From contig NC_064549.1 in NCBI RefSeq assembly GCF_023856365.1, positions 10,929,608 to 10,993,607 of the forward strand: a stretch of DNA of 64,000 bases. Reading direction: 5' to 3'. The notes beneath the pieces are model-generated. The model was not told the origin of the DNA. It saw nothing but the letters and a program-made list of their open reading frames with translations, and made no database searches. Positions 11,796 to 26,040 of the stretch are shown one piece after another. The translations under genes and the position numbers were made by a program. Each line of letters opens with the position of its first letter. Position 1 is the first letter of the stretch. Origin of the DNA: Brienomyrus brachyistius. Its lineage: Eukaryota > Chordata > Actinopteri > Osteoglossiformes > Mormyridae.

Positions 11796-14700
11796 GTAGG
11801 TACCTCACGCATCATCATCATCACCATCAACACCATTATTAAGAGTTTACACCTGATCATTTTAATGATTTGTAAAACAAATGCTGCGCGGTGTATATTT
11901 TATGCATTTTCCCGTTAATGGGCATCCCGATGTATCTTTCTTCGGCCGGTGTTGTGTTTTTTTTTAAGTGACTGTCAAATTGATCAAGTTCAAGTTGGCC
12001 GATCATCAGTTTGCTGGGTATTACTGTATGGCGCTCTGCGGTATCTAAGTGCGGCGCGATGACAGATAGCGCGGAACTCCGGTACATCCTTCACGATCGC
12101 GCTCTTCTTACTCTTTACAACTGTAAAGGCGATCATTTCTCCATCTTTTGTCTGATACCCGAAAGGATTCACGTTTTCCTGCTCCGGAAAGTAGGAATAT
12201 TACGGAGGGAATGTCCATATTAACAAAATTTGCAGACTGAGCGATTTACTTGTTTATATGTTTGTGTGAATTCACTGTAAGCTGGAGTTTAGGTATGATA
12301 TGTGAAATGTATTTTCTAAATATTTAGACCTGTGTTTAAAATATCGATGATGCCTATTTATGGGGATTGCGGGAGGCAGTGTTGTAGACTCAGGAACCTT
12401 GTCGTATACAGTATCAGTCTTTTTAATTTTAACTGTTATTTAATTGGTAGCGAAACTATTTTGTTTGGAGATTATAAATGTGAGTTCTTTAACAAGAAGA
12501 AGGTATTGGAGGATTGTGAAATCCCTACTGCGGTAATACCTCATGATGTAAATTGATATTGTGTTAATTTCACTAGTTTATCGCCTTGTTTGACTATAAT
12601 TTCTTTCAACGTAAGGTTTAAATTATGCGGTAACCTTTAGGCAATCGTTGAGGGGAACACTGGTTTATATTCGTTTTAACTGATATTCGTCTTAACTGGT
12701 CGATGACAAACTTATTTATTATTATTTTTTTTAATAAAAATGGAACCTCAAATCCTTGGGTTGGAAATGGTCATTTTACAGGTTGTAATGGAAAACTGCC
12801 TGTTATTCACAACACGCTGCACTCTGTTCCCCTGATAGAGATGTCCCAGACCGAATTGACCTAGAAGTTCCCACGACTGCAGTGCAAACAAAAAAAGATC
12901 ATATCGTTTATTTAAGTGCTTTATAGTTTCAAAATTGCTGTATATTTTCATGTTCAGTCTCAGTCTGGATGTGTAATGGTTCACTATCTCTTCATTTGCT
13001 GCTTGGCTTTATGGGCAGTGTATGAAAAGTGATGTGGATATTGTTATGGCGATCAGTGTTTTTCAGAAACTACATCTAAATTTGCTCACCGTTGTACAAA
13101 GGTGAACCAGGGGTAATATGGGCATGGCATATATACTGTTAAGGGCTTGTTGGGCTAAGAGGATTGGTAAAAAGCTGTAGCCTGTCCGTCAGTTCTGTTT
13201 GCTGAGCTGCTGCATGAGCAGGGAGGGGGGGGACGCGTTTTACATGACCCACTGGGGGTGCCGCTGCTCTGCCTGGGAGGGGTGTGTTATACCATGCCTG
13301 GATTCTGCAGCACTCAGGATTTGGCGGGTGCTGTCTCGAGTGTGAGAGTGGCCTTGGAGGAAATGTCTTTCCAAACAAAGTTTTTAAACCAAGATCTGAT
13401 GGACACCTCTTCAGACCACCCACTTGCTAGTCAGCATCCAATCAAAAACTGGCAGACCTCACCAATCCTGTGTCACCTGTAAGGCGTTGCCTCCATTACC
13501 CACTCACCACCTCTATATTTTTCACTGACGGTGTAATGATTGCGGGGGGGTGTCTACTAAACTGCCAGATTTTTACAAGACTGAGGAATGCAAGACTGCG
13601 AATGATTAACGCTTGGATATTGATATCAGAAAAGCGTTATTGAATAAGTAAGGGGAAGGCAACTTCTGGAGCTCTCGGCCATAAGATGTCAGGGGCCTCC
13701 GCATGGACTAACTGTAGGCCAGTTTCTTACAGAGTGCAGGTCCCGACTCCAAGCCTCCTGTGGCAGCAGGTTATCCTGTGCAATGGCCAGGCATCTACAA
13801 GGTCTGAAATACCCAACAAGGCAAATCTCCCCTTGTTGTGCCGTTCAGTTCATAATCCGGCAAGTTGCGAAAGGATGTGCTGCAACTTGGTCATTCCACT
13901 GCACCATAAACACCCTTCGTTGTACCTGGACTGTATTGAATCACAGCAGCTTGTGTTTATACTACATTTTAATGATCTGTAGCACGACTGCTGAATGCTG
14001 GTACTTTGTACTTAAGTGTCATATTTATCAGGTTTAAATTGGCCAAGCATCAGTTTGGTACATATTGCCGTACAGCAATTTATTATTCTGCAGTTTTAAT
14101 ACAGTGTTATTTTTTTGCAGCCTGTCTTTCCCCTAAAATAGTACCGGTGTATTTTGGCATGTGGAGAATTTTCACTCATTTCTCAAGGTAAAGAGTGTTT
14201 CTGGGTTGCTTTTCCCCAACGTGCAAAACAGTCTTGCCTAATGTCCAGCCAATTGCACCATCAATCATGGCCGGACATCGCCTGTGATTTCTCCCCTGCC
14301 CTCTGTTACCAACTGGTGCCCCGGCTGAGGGATAAAGACAGATGTCTTAGGTGGGAAATCTGCAGCTACGCGGGACCCTCCGCATCACATCCAGTTTCCT
14401 GAATTATGAAAATTGAGCTCTTGGTTTGACTTTGTGGACAAAACCAGGAATGAGTTGTTGAAACACTATTCAGACATTGCCTGACATCTGGCTTAAGTGT
14501 CCACATTATTGCAGCAGGTTCCCCGGGAGATTTAGCCAGCTAACCGTCAGGAAAAAAATCGGAGAACTGTTTCTTTTAAACAGACGGCTGTCTATATAAT
14601 ACAATAGAACTTGTAAGCTAACGTGAGTTTTCCATTTCTTTTTCCAAATGACTTTTTAGTGAATGCCCTGTTAGGTCAAACAGATTCATTGCTTTACGGT

Positions 14701-17700
14701 TGGAATACAAGCCAGTTCAGTTTTCCCTCCACAATGTGCTGAAGAACAATGCCTGAATGCCATCTGAGAAACCATCTGCTTAAATCCACCTACTCCATCC
14801 AAACTTCTCACTCTGTGGATGAAAAAAAAAACAAATAAATAATAATCCCAGTGAGTTTCATTTTGGGAATGAATGTTTTTTTCTTTCCCAATGACTCACT
14901 GAAAATGCATAATGATGCAGCTAAATTTGCCAGGTACTGTATAATGATGAGGAGGGAGGAGGGAGAGCGAATGAAATGATTGTAATGATAGGATCCGCGA
15001 TCGCGGTCGAAATAAAGAAGCACAGTGGGGACTGTGGAAGTTCTGGGCTGGATGCTGGGTCTGGATTCATCCAGAGGTAAACACCGGGATTCAGTTTGTA
15101 GTGTCCAAGTGTGGCAGTGAGTTCATCTGTCATATCCGGTCTATAAATAGGAAAACACATGCATGAGACAGTCATATAATGTTGTTCCCTGAGACCGTGT
15201 TTTTGTTGTTAAGATCAAGCTTTCTTAAAACGGCCAGGATCTACCTATTGGTTAATATTCTAAGTTTAAATTTGACATGTAATTAAATCGTTTTGGGCTG
15301 TTTAGTAAGACTAAACTTTAAAACCATTATATATTAATGTCTGCAAGTTACCACGGTCATTCAGCTTATGACTTGTTTTTATTTGCTCAAACCTAAATGA
15401 AAATATTACAGTTAATAAACGTATAATCAAATTTGTTTGACGCATTGATTTATATGACTTCAATCGTTCGGCCTTATTCACATGAAGGCTGTTAGCCTTG
15501 AACCGATTGGAAACGGGTGAATCTGAATTTGGTAAAATTGTGAAAAATTTCATTTGGTAGCAACTAACTCACTGCAGTCGAACAACTGCAAGCTGGGGTC
15601 TGTGGAGCTCATTTTGTTGGATTGGCTTTAAGGGTTATGTTAATGTACAAAATGGCTGTTGATTTAAGCTGTGTTTTTAATCTCCAGGGTATAAACTGCG
15701 TCTCAGTGAATGTGGCTGCATGCGTACTAAGCCCCTTGTTTAAAAATGTACATATTCTTTATTTAGCTGGTGCTTTGGTTCAAAGCAATTTAAAGGGAAG
15801 CACATGGCTAGTTATTCTTTATTCAGTTCAATCTTCCAAAGGCTGGCAAAGTTTTCCCTTTGTAATGAAAAAAAGCAATTGAACTACAGAGAAAAGAAAA
15901 AAGACTTCATACCGTGGATTATTTTGAAGATTAATAATAAGATCGATAATACCCCAGTGTGTCTGTATCCCAGTGTTTCTCAAAGACCGATTTTACCGTA
16001 AGGGGGAGGGGGCAAGTTAGGACGATTCCAAGGGCCCCTGAGTGACAAATTTTTTTGAAACATAATTGGATTGGTTTGGGCTCGGGGCCCAATATGATAT
16101 GATTCCCCAAAATCTCTAGCGGCACTCCTCTTCCCGGCTGCCTTCAGGAAACAACTCCCTCGCACACACAAAATCAAATGCAAACATGTGCGTGATCAGT
16201 CTTGGGTGGACGCTAAAAGTCTGAGTGTGCAGCGTGGGGCTCAGCAGTTCCCTCAGAGTGAACTGTACTTGATCAATAAATGCCCCCCCTCCCGCCTGCC
16301 TTCAGAAGGAGGCTCTAAGAGACATTAATTTGCAGACTGCCCTTTTATAGGTTTCCATACTGAATCAGCAAAATGAACGAGCCCCTTCCTTGATGATCAC
16401 ATTTATGTTGCATGCTGTCTGATGGCATAAAAGACATTTGAATTCCTTTTTTTCCCTCCTACTGGAAAAACAAATGTAATTCCCAAATAGCAGAATCCTG
16501 ATGCTTCCCAAATAAGGGATGAAGACGGGTAGTTTCCATGTAATATATAGGAAGCCATTTACCGAAACCTTGTGTTCATGACGAATGATGTTTATAAGTT
16601 TATTGAGCACATAAGTCAGCAAGCTTTCTGCCATAACATGGTGCAGATTAAAACTGCATTTTCTTTGCAAGAGTAGTTTTACAATCCGGTTGGTCTGGAT
16701 CGTGGTTTCACCTGCAAATATCCGCTGATAGACATGTCTCATGGCTTCTGGAAAGCCCCCCTCCCCCCCATCTGTGCCGATCCCCCCCCGAGGCGATGTG
16801 CAAAACACCGGGAAAAAAATGTCTGGCATTTGTAACGGAAGATCCAGTGGCATCATTAAAAAAAAAGGTAAACACAGAGTTCCTAATGCGGGGGCTTGGA
16901 GGATTTTCCATGCTTTCAAACATAATCAGGGCACATACATCTGCAGATTTCTTTATTCTGCCACTGCTGCCTTACAGACGTCGCAGACAGCCTGCAGTGA
17001 TTATCCCGTAAAATCCTATTGTGTGTGCTCGAGTAGCTTGGTGAAGCATCTTATTAACAGACATGATAGCTTTCTGGGTGCTAGCAGGGCGACGTGAGGT
17101 CCTGTGTATTTTAGTGGCGGCTTATAAAGTCTTCTGTAATATGAAGCATTGGCTTATAAAAACATCGTCAGAATGGTCTTTGAGTCACGGACCTCCCGAG
17201 TGAGCCCCGTCTCCTGTGTGTCTAAATCCTGCTGACTACAGCTCCGTCAGCAGTGCCCTTGGCATCACGATCACTTCATCACCCGCCCACTTTTCCGATT
17301 TAGGGTGGAGGTACAACAGGATCCCAGGTGGCAGGAGAAATCAATCCCGGTGCCAGCCTGGCCCTGTCCCTCTCCCGCAGGCTCGGCTCGTCCGCTTAAG
17401 CGTAAGGATCACTGAGACGTAAAGTGCCTGGCCGGGCCCCAAGTGAAGCGATGTCGTGAAATGGGGCAGGGCCTCATTTATTCTTTGCTTCCTGTAAACC
17501 GCTGATCTGTGATGTGGAGCCGGTGTCGCCTGGTTCAGAGCAGGACTGGGAATCAGGTTTGTGTTGAGCCAGAGATGAAGTATAAAAATCTAATTTGAGT
17601 CTGTATTTAGCCATTTTGTTATGTTTAATTTGATCTTTATATTGCTACATTTTATATTCCTTAATTTTTATAGTAAATATATAGTTTGTGTAATTATATT

Positions 17701-20298
17701 ATGAAGCCTGGGAGTTTTCCACTTTACAGTATGCCCCCCCCAGGATATCTGGCTGCAAGACATGTATGGTTGGATGGATGGATGGATTAATGGATGTCTA
17801 CATAATTCTGATATAGCGTACTTCTATTTTCTAGCTTTGAATACTCAGCCATGACCCTGTACTAGGTAAGTGGTTATGTTGGAGGTTACGGATGGGGAAT
17901 ATCGTAAAGGGATTAGAGTGTGTGTCTGAGAAGCAGGTTCTGTGCAGTCACATGACCACTTGTTAGCGTCTCCTTCATTTTGCTACATCTGTGGAATTCC
18001 AGGCATCCTCTTGCGTTTCTTTTTTACATCAATACGTCAAGGGAATCAGACCGGACGGCCACAGAGAAGGAAAGGTCAATGTGATACAAAAGGGTGAATG
18101 AAATGCTGAATGTCTATTATACATGGCCCTCCCTGCAAATTCAAAAAGAAAGAAACCTTAATTTTTTTTTGAGCAAAATAAACACACTGCCAATGCACTT
18201 CCTTGCTGTAAAGCCTTCTGTCAAACGGAATAATATTACTGCAAGAATATCTGTTAAGGAATTGCGTCTTCATGTCCTTTTCCCCTCCTGGTTTTACACT
18301 TGATAGATGTGAGAAATTGGGACTCACCAGAATGTGGTCCTCACATCAGAAACCCATTATATATTGTGGTCTGGGTCTGACTCGAAGGTCTTGGCGAACA
18401 CGCGCATGTCACATGAAATGATCGTGTAACAGGCCAAATGTGGCGCTAAGTGTTGGAGGAGAAAAATAACAGCGCTTACGCTTAGAGGAATTCATCTGGA
18501 TAAGTGTTATAGCAAAAGAGAGGGAATTAAACGCTTCCTGCCTCCGCTGATGCTCATTTGTCTGGGGTTTTTTTTTTTCTTGTTTAGAAATGGATGAACG
18601 TAAACTGACAGCTGGAAAGCGATACCTCATTGCCCTCTGCTCGGGAGACTAAGGACGGCTTTTTCAGCATTGATGCATTATCAGCATCAAATCGAAAGTT
18701 AAGAAGTAAACCGCAACTTAATTGTGTTATTTTATCTTGCTGCTGCTTCTGGACTAAAATTCCTTTGCACCTTTGTGCTGAGTCCGATGTTCACATTTTT
18801 AACTGAAACTTTCGTACGAAGCACTTCGTAGATCTTAATTATTTATACAGCTGAATGTTGCGTTTTTATTGGAACTGTTTAGGTGATTCGCCCTTCTCAA
18901 GGGCACATCAGCAGTAATTATTATGTCTTTAGCCGCTACGCCATCTGCTGGCTTAAATCGAAATGCCACACTGATAATGCATTAAAGCGGTGCACAAGGT
19001 TATGTCACGTAAGTCAACTTTTTTTGCGCTTGACCTACTCACCGCTTTCCACACTTCCCGCACCCCCCAAATAGGCCGAAAATTTCTTGCAGATAATCCA
19101 CAATCCATCTAATAGAGTCATCTGTGACCAATGCATGAGTCTCTATTGGATCGGCCCGGCAGGAGAATCCATGCAGCCTGACATATTTGCAGAGAATAGA
19201 CCGATAATATTAATGGAGTGTGGAGATGAGGCGAGGGAGGGAAATCGAGCTAGAGGGGAGAAAATTAGGTTACCCGTAACCAGGAGGTCTGAGGCTGGGG
19301 TGGGTGTGTGTGTTGGGCGGGGGGGGGGTGTATACCTCAGATGAACTACAAATGGACAAAGTGCTGGCAGACCCCCCGCGGCAGGCATTGGGATTCCTGC
19401 TGGGTCCACATCCAGCTTGAAATGGTAATACATCGTCACGGTACCCTGCTGGTGAGGGGATGGGGGGGGGGGGGGGGCTGCCTCACTGCTTCACCTTCTT
19501 TAACTGGTGAGGTGGGGCAGGGCAGGAGCCTGGGATCATTTTCGTGGGGGAGGGGGGCTGAAGGCTTGAAATGGATGTCATGTTCGATTTTCAGATTAAC
19601 AGAGTATGATATCCAATTTTAAGAACCTCCCCACGAATCTGTACCTGACAAGTTCTCATGAATTATCTTACATGGAGGCTGATGCTGGGGGAGCCTGAAT
19701 CCCGGCGTCCGATGTTGGAAGATTCACACTGCTGACTGCTGCTGACCCCCCGCATCCCATTTTTACCACTGTGCGAAAAGCTGTCGGGGGTTCACTGGTC
19801 GTTTGGCGTTACCATTTAGACGACGGCATAAAACTACAAAGGAAACTGTCACTGTAAGAGTAAGACGGTTGAAAAAGATCAAAGAGTTGTGTTCTTGGGA
19901 AATTCATGCCATTTGATGTACTCTCCAGCATGATACGGAAAGGCGTCATTTTCATTTGAGATCAAAGGCACCCAAACTGAACCATTAGCCAGTGAGACGT
20001 AGGCAGAGTCTGCAGAAATGCCAGCTGGATCTCAGAACGATCGTGCGCTCTTTCGGTTGCCCTGGGTTACCAGTGACCTTTCTCCCAGGGCCCATTTACG
20101 ATACTGGAATTTCTCAAAGCAACTGCATCAGCATTTCCTCATGGGTGAACAGGTCCTACAAGCCAGAAACCCCAATGATTTATGTGCCGTCACCCAAGAA
20201 TGTCACCATCTAACCTGTCTGGACATACAGGTGGCCAACATGGCTAAGAAATATACCATATTCCTATTTTCTTTTCTTAGTACACTTTTCGCAATTTT

Positions 20299-20578
20299 GT
20301 AACACTTTACTTAAAGCACCTGTGTATAATGCATTATAGATATCTTCATAATGCATTGTAATGCATTCATATTATAAACAAGGCTATAACTATTTATAAA
20401 AAGGCGTAACCCATTATAGCTGTGTTTATTATGCATTATAAATGCTCTATGAAGCACTCATCTATAATGCCCTATAAATACTTTCATTATGCGTTATAAT
20501 GGCTTATCCTGACCATTATAATGTATTATGAAGGCCATTATAGATGAGAGTTTCGTAGAACAAAGAATAAAGTGGTAC
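20299..20578. mobile_element. AT-rich MITE with GTAACACTTTA ends
   Basis: The left end is GTAACACTTTACTTAAAG; the reverse complement of the right end is GTACCACTTTATTCTTTG, an imperfect terminal inverted repeat. The 280-bp body is made of repeated near-palindromic words (ataatgcattata, cattataatg, cattatagatg). This kind of element is common in fish genomes. I cannot assign the superfamily or see a sure target duplication. Confidence 0.65.
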
Positions 20579-20696
20579 TCATCCTTTCTTTTAAATTGTT
20601 TATTTATTTCTTCAATTAAAAAAATGTAGTGATTTACAAGAGTTCAGCCACTGGAAGTGAAAACTATTATTGTATTGGAGAACAAAGAGTAGAATC

Positions 20697-20795
20697 CATC
20701 ATCTATCCATCCAAAACAAAGCCAGCACAAAGTTGGGGGGGGGGGGTGCACCCTATCCCAGTAAGCACAGGGGACAAGCCAGTCAATTGCATGTT
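20697..20795 (-). mobile_element. SINE tail fragment
   Basis: A short ATCC stretch precedes decayed tail sequence (ccctatcccagtaagcacag, gggacaagccagtcaattg) like that at 4531 and 43193. It is weak and recognisable only by comparison. Confidence 0.4.
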
Positions 20796-21439
20796 ACAAG
20801 GCGAAAAATGTCATTTTGATTGGAATTTGCCTTGGATTGTTTCAATTTCTGTTATCAGTACTGCATTAAAAAGGAATTGCAGAACTGTCGAGCTCAGCCA
20901 TATGCAAAAGGATTTGCTTAAAACGTGTGAAAGAGTGCTGATGCAAGCCGAGTGCAGCCAGGTTTAAAGTGCTTTAGATTGCGTGACAATCTGGGTAGAT
21001 ATGCGGCTCCGAGGAATACATTTTATGAGCATCTGAATAAAACCATTCACCATTCACTCTCAGAACGGAGTTAAAAAATACATTTAACAAAAATCCTATA
21101 TTTACTCAATGCCTTAGAAAAATCTCTAAACTATTTATCATCGACTTTTTTCATGCTTTTTTTTGCATTTGATTTTTAATGATATAGATAATTATATAAA
21201 AATAAAGATAATATAGACTAAATGTATAGACAGGATTTACAGAAAAATAATTACTGTTTGCCATGGATTCTTGTACAGGGTATATGCCCTTACAATTGTT
21301 CAGATACATATATGAGATTATAAAAATGATTTAATGCAGAGGGGGTACGGAAGAACCCTTTTGGGGAGGGGGGGTTCAGTTTCCTGATTCTGTTCCCTTG
21401 GTAGGTACGGGTTTGACCCGGATCAATGCTTCTGCACCT

Positions 21440-21660
21440 CATCCTCCAGCCCATAGGGGGCGTTGGGCACATTCAGACGTGATTCTAAAAAACTTCAAGG
21501 TTGAAGGCATAGGAAGGACCATAATTCATACAGAGGGGCTAACCTTATCATTAGCCAATGATATGTTTAAATTCAGTGAGTGACAGGAGATGGGGCAGTC
21601 TGGGGACCAATCAGCTTTCAGCATAGGCCAGTGCCCTTGTGGTCTCACCCCTCTATAAGC
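21440..21660 (+). repeat. dispersed repeat family R1, copy 1
   Basis: It shares CATAATTCATACAGAGGGGC, TTATCATTAGCCAATG, GTGAGTGACAGG and ACCAATCAGCTTTCA, in the same order and spacing, with copies at 25860-26040 and, reversed, 62215-62395. No terminal inverted repeat was identified, so the class is unknown. Confidence 0.75.
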
Positions 21661-24600
21661 CCCTGAGCACATCAGACAACAACCTACAACTTAAATTAGC
21701 TCTGCTGAATGACACTATCTGAATATTTAAATTTATGTCCTTCCTGATTTGTCTATCTAGAGGAAGGTAAGGAGGAGCGTGCACTGATTACAGCGTGTTG
21801 ACGCCACACCACACGACAGACCACCTCAGGGATGAGATCTTGAGTGCAGCCATGCGGCAGGTGACACCTCAGCCCCACACCAGTCCGAATGGACCAGTGT
21901 GAGGTTTTTTCCAGTGACTGGAGTGCCGATCCTGCCACTAACCCTCAATCTTTTCCCTGTAAATTGGAAGACCTCCTTATAGGACTGGATGTAGATTAAC
22001 ATCATACCCAGGATGAAACCATTGCAGGTTAAGGGCCCTGCTCAAGGGCCCAACGGAGTAGAATGCATATTTAGAGTGCACTATTATATTTAATTTCCTT
22101 TTATCTTTATATTATAAAAAGTGGTACTAAACATTTATATCACTTCAGTAAAATTGCATATAATTTTGGATACTGTGTTTTTATTGTTGCCTGCCCGTTA
22201 ACAAGAAGCACGGCATGAGTGTAGCAGTGTGACATAATGAAACAGAGAGACAGGTAGTTTATTTTGCATTAATGTGAATATTAATGTAATGTGAATGATT
22301 GAATTATTATTAGCCGAAGTGTAAGCCATAACAGTGGTTTATAGCATTAGTGATGATATCAATTGATGTTCTCTGAATTGAAGTCTTAAGTTAAATTCAG
22401 GGCTCCCAGGAACCTAAAGAGTCACGCAGGTGAGGTGAATGGGTGAGGTATAGATACAACACAGCACTGTGTTTTCCCATTTCTACTTGATTGGACTTTG
22501 AGAATAAGGCGGATAAGGTCTTTACTGCTCATCGAAGCATACGGCAACAGCCGTGATTATAACATGTTACTCCACACTTTCATTACATATAAACATTGCA
22601 ATTAATATATCATAGTGGGACAAAGGCTATGGCTGTCCATTCATGGTTCACTTGACAACCCTGTCACGATGCCTTGATAACATTATTAAACATGGCATAA
22701 CATGAGGTCATAATTGGGCTTATCTCGTCAACGAAGCAAGAGATGCCATTTCTTGCCTAACGTTTATATCTGTCAGAAAGCCATTATGCCAAGGCAGTTT
22801 CTGTTGTATCTACAATATACTGTCTATGCTACGATTATGCCTGGGCTTAACCAGGACTCCTGCTCTCTTTTGAAGTTCTATGGACCTCAGGTATGAAACA
22901 TTGTTGACCAATGGTGTGATAGCCCCTCCCTCTCCTCAGCGAAGCAGAGTAGTTAGTATGGTGTTCGTGCTCTTAAACATGGTCAGCCAGAATTTCATGA
23001 ATCTTCCTTAGAATGCCGACACACAGGGGAAAACAGGAAGCTTGGGGAAAAATCTTTTGGTTAGAAAAATCTTCCTTCTCCTTTCGTCGTTTTTTTTTTC
23101 TCTTCTCTTGTTGAAAGCATCAGATCTTGCACCTTTCTGTCTACTGCCCATATATTAATCCTGGTTTGGCTGCAGGCAGGATATGAGAGATTGACGGAGA
23201 ACCTGCTGAATTCTGTCGCATTCTTAATCTCCCCCAGGCCCCCTCGAGGACCCTATGGTGTCGAACGCTGTACTGACATATAGTTTCAGGCTTCTGATAC
23301 GAGACACAGACAGACATCTATGTCTTAGGGTTCCTCAGTAATTTAAATAGCTTGGTTGAAACCAATGCCCACATTCACCCTTAGAGACGTTAAAGCTAAA
23401 CTGTAGAACTAATTATTTCTAGCAATTACTGCGGGAAATTGAATGCCGTCGTTTGTGTCACTTGTGCACGTGGATCGGACAGGATGCTGGCTTTATGGAC
23501 CTGGCAGTACATGCTACTTTTGCAGAACGGTTCCTGACTAGCTTCTCTGGCATCTGGGGATCCTAACGTCACAGCAGGGCACGAGCCAGAATGACATCCA
23601 GTCGGTGCGGATAAGCCTTGGTGGCGAGAATGAAACTTCACAGCTGGGAGTCAACGGATTGTAGGAGAGGGAGAAATTTAGGACAGAAGTTAAGCTCTGC
23701 TGCTGAACTGTGCAAATGTTAAATTAGAATCGCTTTTTACAAAATTCTAGTCTTGTGTTCGCTTGGATGTGGTGTGATAAAAATGAAGTGCATGAGCCAG
23801 CATCTACACTGAGGTCATGAATACAGAGGTGCTGCATATTGCGCTGCTTACAGCTGTCCTTACCAGCGTTCCTTTGATAAGGCCCGAAGCCTTCATTCGC
23901 TGCCTGTGATTATGCGGTCAGCTGTTTTTGATTATTCAGTGCTGTAAGTGTAAGGATTTGCATCTCAGTGGAAAAGATCAAAGAGGACACACATGCACAC
24001 ATGCACACACACACAAAGCGGACTTCTTCCTGGTCAAGCACAGCGCCCAATAAGGTCATCTCTTCCAGCTTGGCAGAAGTTGCCCATTGGAGCCTATTCC
24101 ACACCTGGCCAACTCTCTGCTTACTGGTATTGACCGCGAGCCAGATGAAAGCCCAAACTGCCCGAGAGATGTGCTCGGTTTGGTCGGTATTCCTGCAGCC
24201 TCCCTGCATCATTTATAGCATGGTGTGCACTTACTGAGGCAGACACTTAACAGAACTTAACCTTCACCGACAAACAGATCTGGGATCGTTCTCTGAGATC
24301 AAATTAGATGCGCAATTCTCCCAAAATAATAAATAGGATAAATACAAAGTTAACATCATAATGTCACGACTTAGTCGCAGTTTCTTAAAATGAAGGAATA
24401 GTTTTTAAAAGAAAGAAATGTATTGGCTCACTGGAAATGCAGTAGGGGCATAGCAGAGCTATGTGGTGCAGTGATGTGACAGGTGCAGGGTTGGGGTTTG
24501 CAAGGGTTTTGACCAATAATGCATGAGGTTAGAGGTGACAGGGCAGCTGCAGGAGAAGCCGTTGTTGGGGGTGGGGGGTGAACTGACGTATTAAAAATGC

Positions 24601-25859
24601 AAGGTCCACTGAGACCAGAGACGCAGGTATGTGATGAAGCTGTTAGCCAGAGATCCTCACTGCGCCCAGTGTGTACTGTTTGAGTAAAAGAGGTGTTAGA
24701 TCCCTTGGACTCATGGCTTTGAGAGGGTCTATCTGACGGATCGTTCTCCCAGAGAGACGGCCTGCCCCAGTCTCCCAGCAGCTCGCTACTACCTGGCGAG
24801 GGGGCTGCAGGAACAAAATGTCAAGCTAACACCCTTTAAGACGTGTAAATCATCCACTTCTCCTTCCTCCCCTCCACTAACCGGGAGCTGCTTGGAACAA
24901 TTTCACAAAAACTCCCATCTCTACCCCCCTGAAATCAGATTCTTATTTTGATAATGCCTGCCACATCGTACACGAAGCCGTGGTACAAATTACCTTTGAC
25001 ACACAACCCACAGCTACTGTTCAGGCACAAAGGCTGAAACGTCCTTACATGTATCGACTGATGTAAAATATAGACTCTGCGATTGTAATGTGAGCAGTTC
25101 TGAACTTTCTACAGGGTTTGCAGTTGCCAGAGGTGCTGTTTTTGCCAGGCTTGGATTTTTTATGTTAAGTCTTTCTTCATACTTTCATACTTTAACTGTG
25201 TCTCTGTGTTGATGAGCTTCCACCCACTGTGTGGGACTTCAGTGACTCCCAGACCAAGCCTGGTTCTAGGCTCTGAATAGAAATAGCTGAAAGAGGACCT
25301 CTCTTCACTAACCCCAAAGATGTTGTTCCTATATTCCTTTACTGGGGTTTTTTACTTATTTGATATAGCACACATCTCTTTGCTGGATGCCCTCTGTTTT
25401 ACAGTCTGCTTTGTGTAAATAATTAATTGTCACATATGCCCATCAAGAACATCCACCGCTCACTTAAGTACGCTTCGAGGTTCTCGGATGTCCGAACTGC
25501 AGTGCTGGTGAGTACCTGATGATTGCGGCTTTTATCAGGCGATGTAATGAAAGCACCGCAGCCAAGAGCCGAGACATCGGAGGATGTTATCGACGCGCCT
25601 TTGACGGCACATGCTGGGAAACGTGAGCCGTCTGGGGAATGGGGACTGCGATGGCCTGCCCCCGGAAAAGGTGGACGCTTGTGTAGCTTAGCGGCCCATG
25701 TTTTTGCTCCCTCCCAGCTAGCTTTCAGGGAGCTGGAAGGGAGCAAAAAGGTGAACTCTGGGAGAGAGAAAAAAGGTAGACCGTCCGGGGGTCCTCGAGG
25801 AGAAACACTGCGCTAAGAAAGCGCCCGCAGTAACAAGGGAAGGATTGTGGCCCACGATG

Positions 25860-26040
25860 CAGGGAGAACCAAGGGCTTTTCTAGGATTGCGGGGGCATAA
25901 GGGTGGCTATAATTCATACAGAGGGGCCAATCTTATCATTAGCCAATGTTATGTTTTGAATGAGTGAGTGACAGGGGAGGGGCCACTCTGGGTCCAATCA
26001 GCTTTCACAATGGGGCCAGTGCCACTGTACAGTGTGAACT
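25860..26040 (+). repeat. dispersed repeat family R1, copy 2
   Basis: It shares gggggcataagg, ataattcatacagagggg, ttatcattagccaatg, gtgagtgacaggggagggg and ccaatcagctttcac with the other copies. Just upstream, 25700-25790 holds a hairpin of the hAT type (tttttgctccctcccagct / agctggaagggagcaaaaa). Confidence 0.75.

Noticed and set aside
16365..16919. 184-codon minus-strand frame in pcp4 intron 1
   Set aside because: No recognisable domain or motif, mixed composition and overlapping frames on the other strand; probably chance, though a homology search would settle it.
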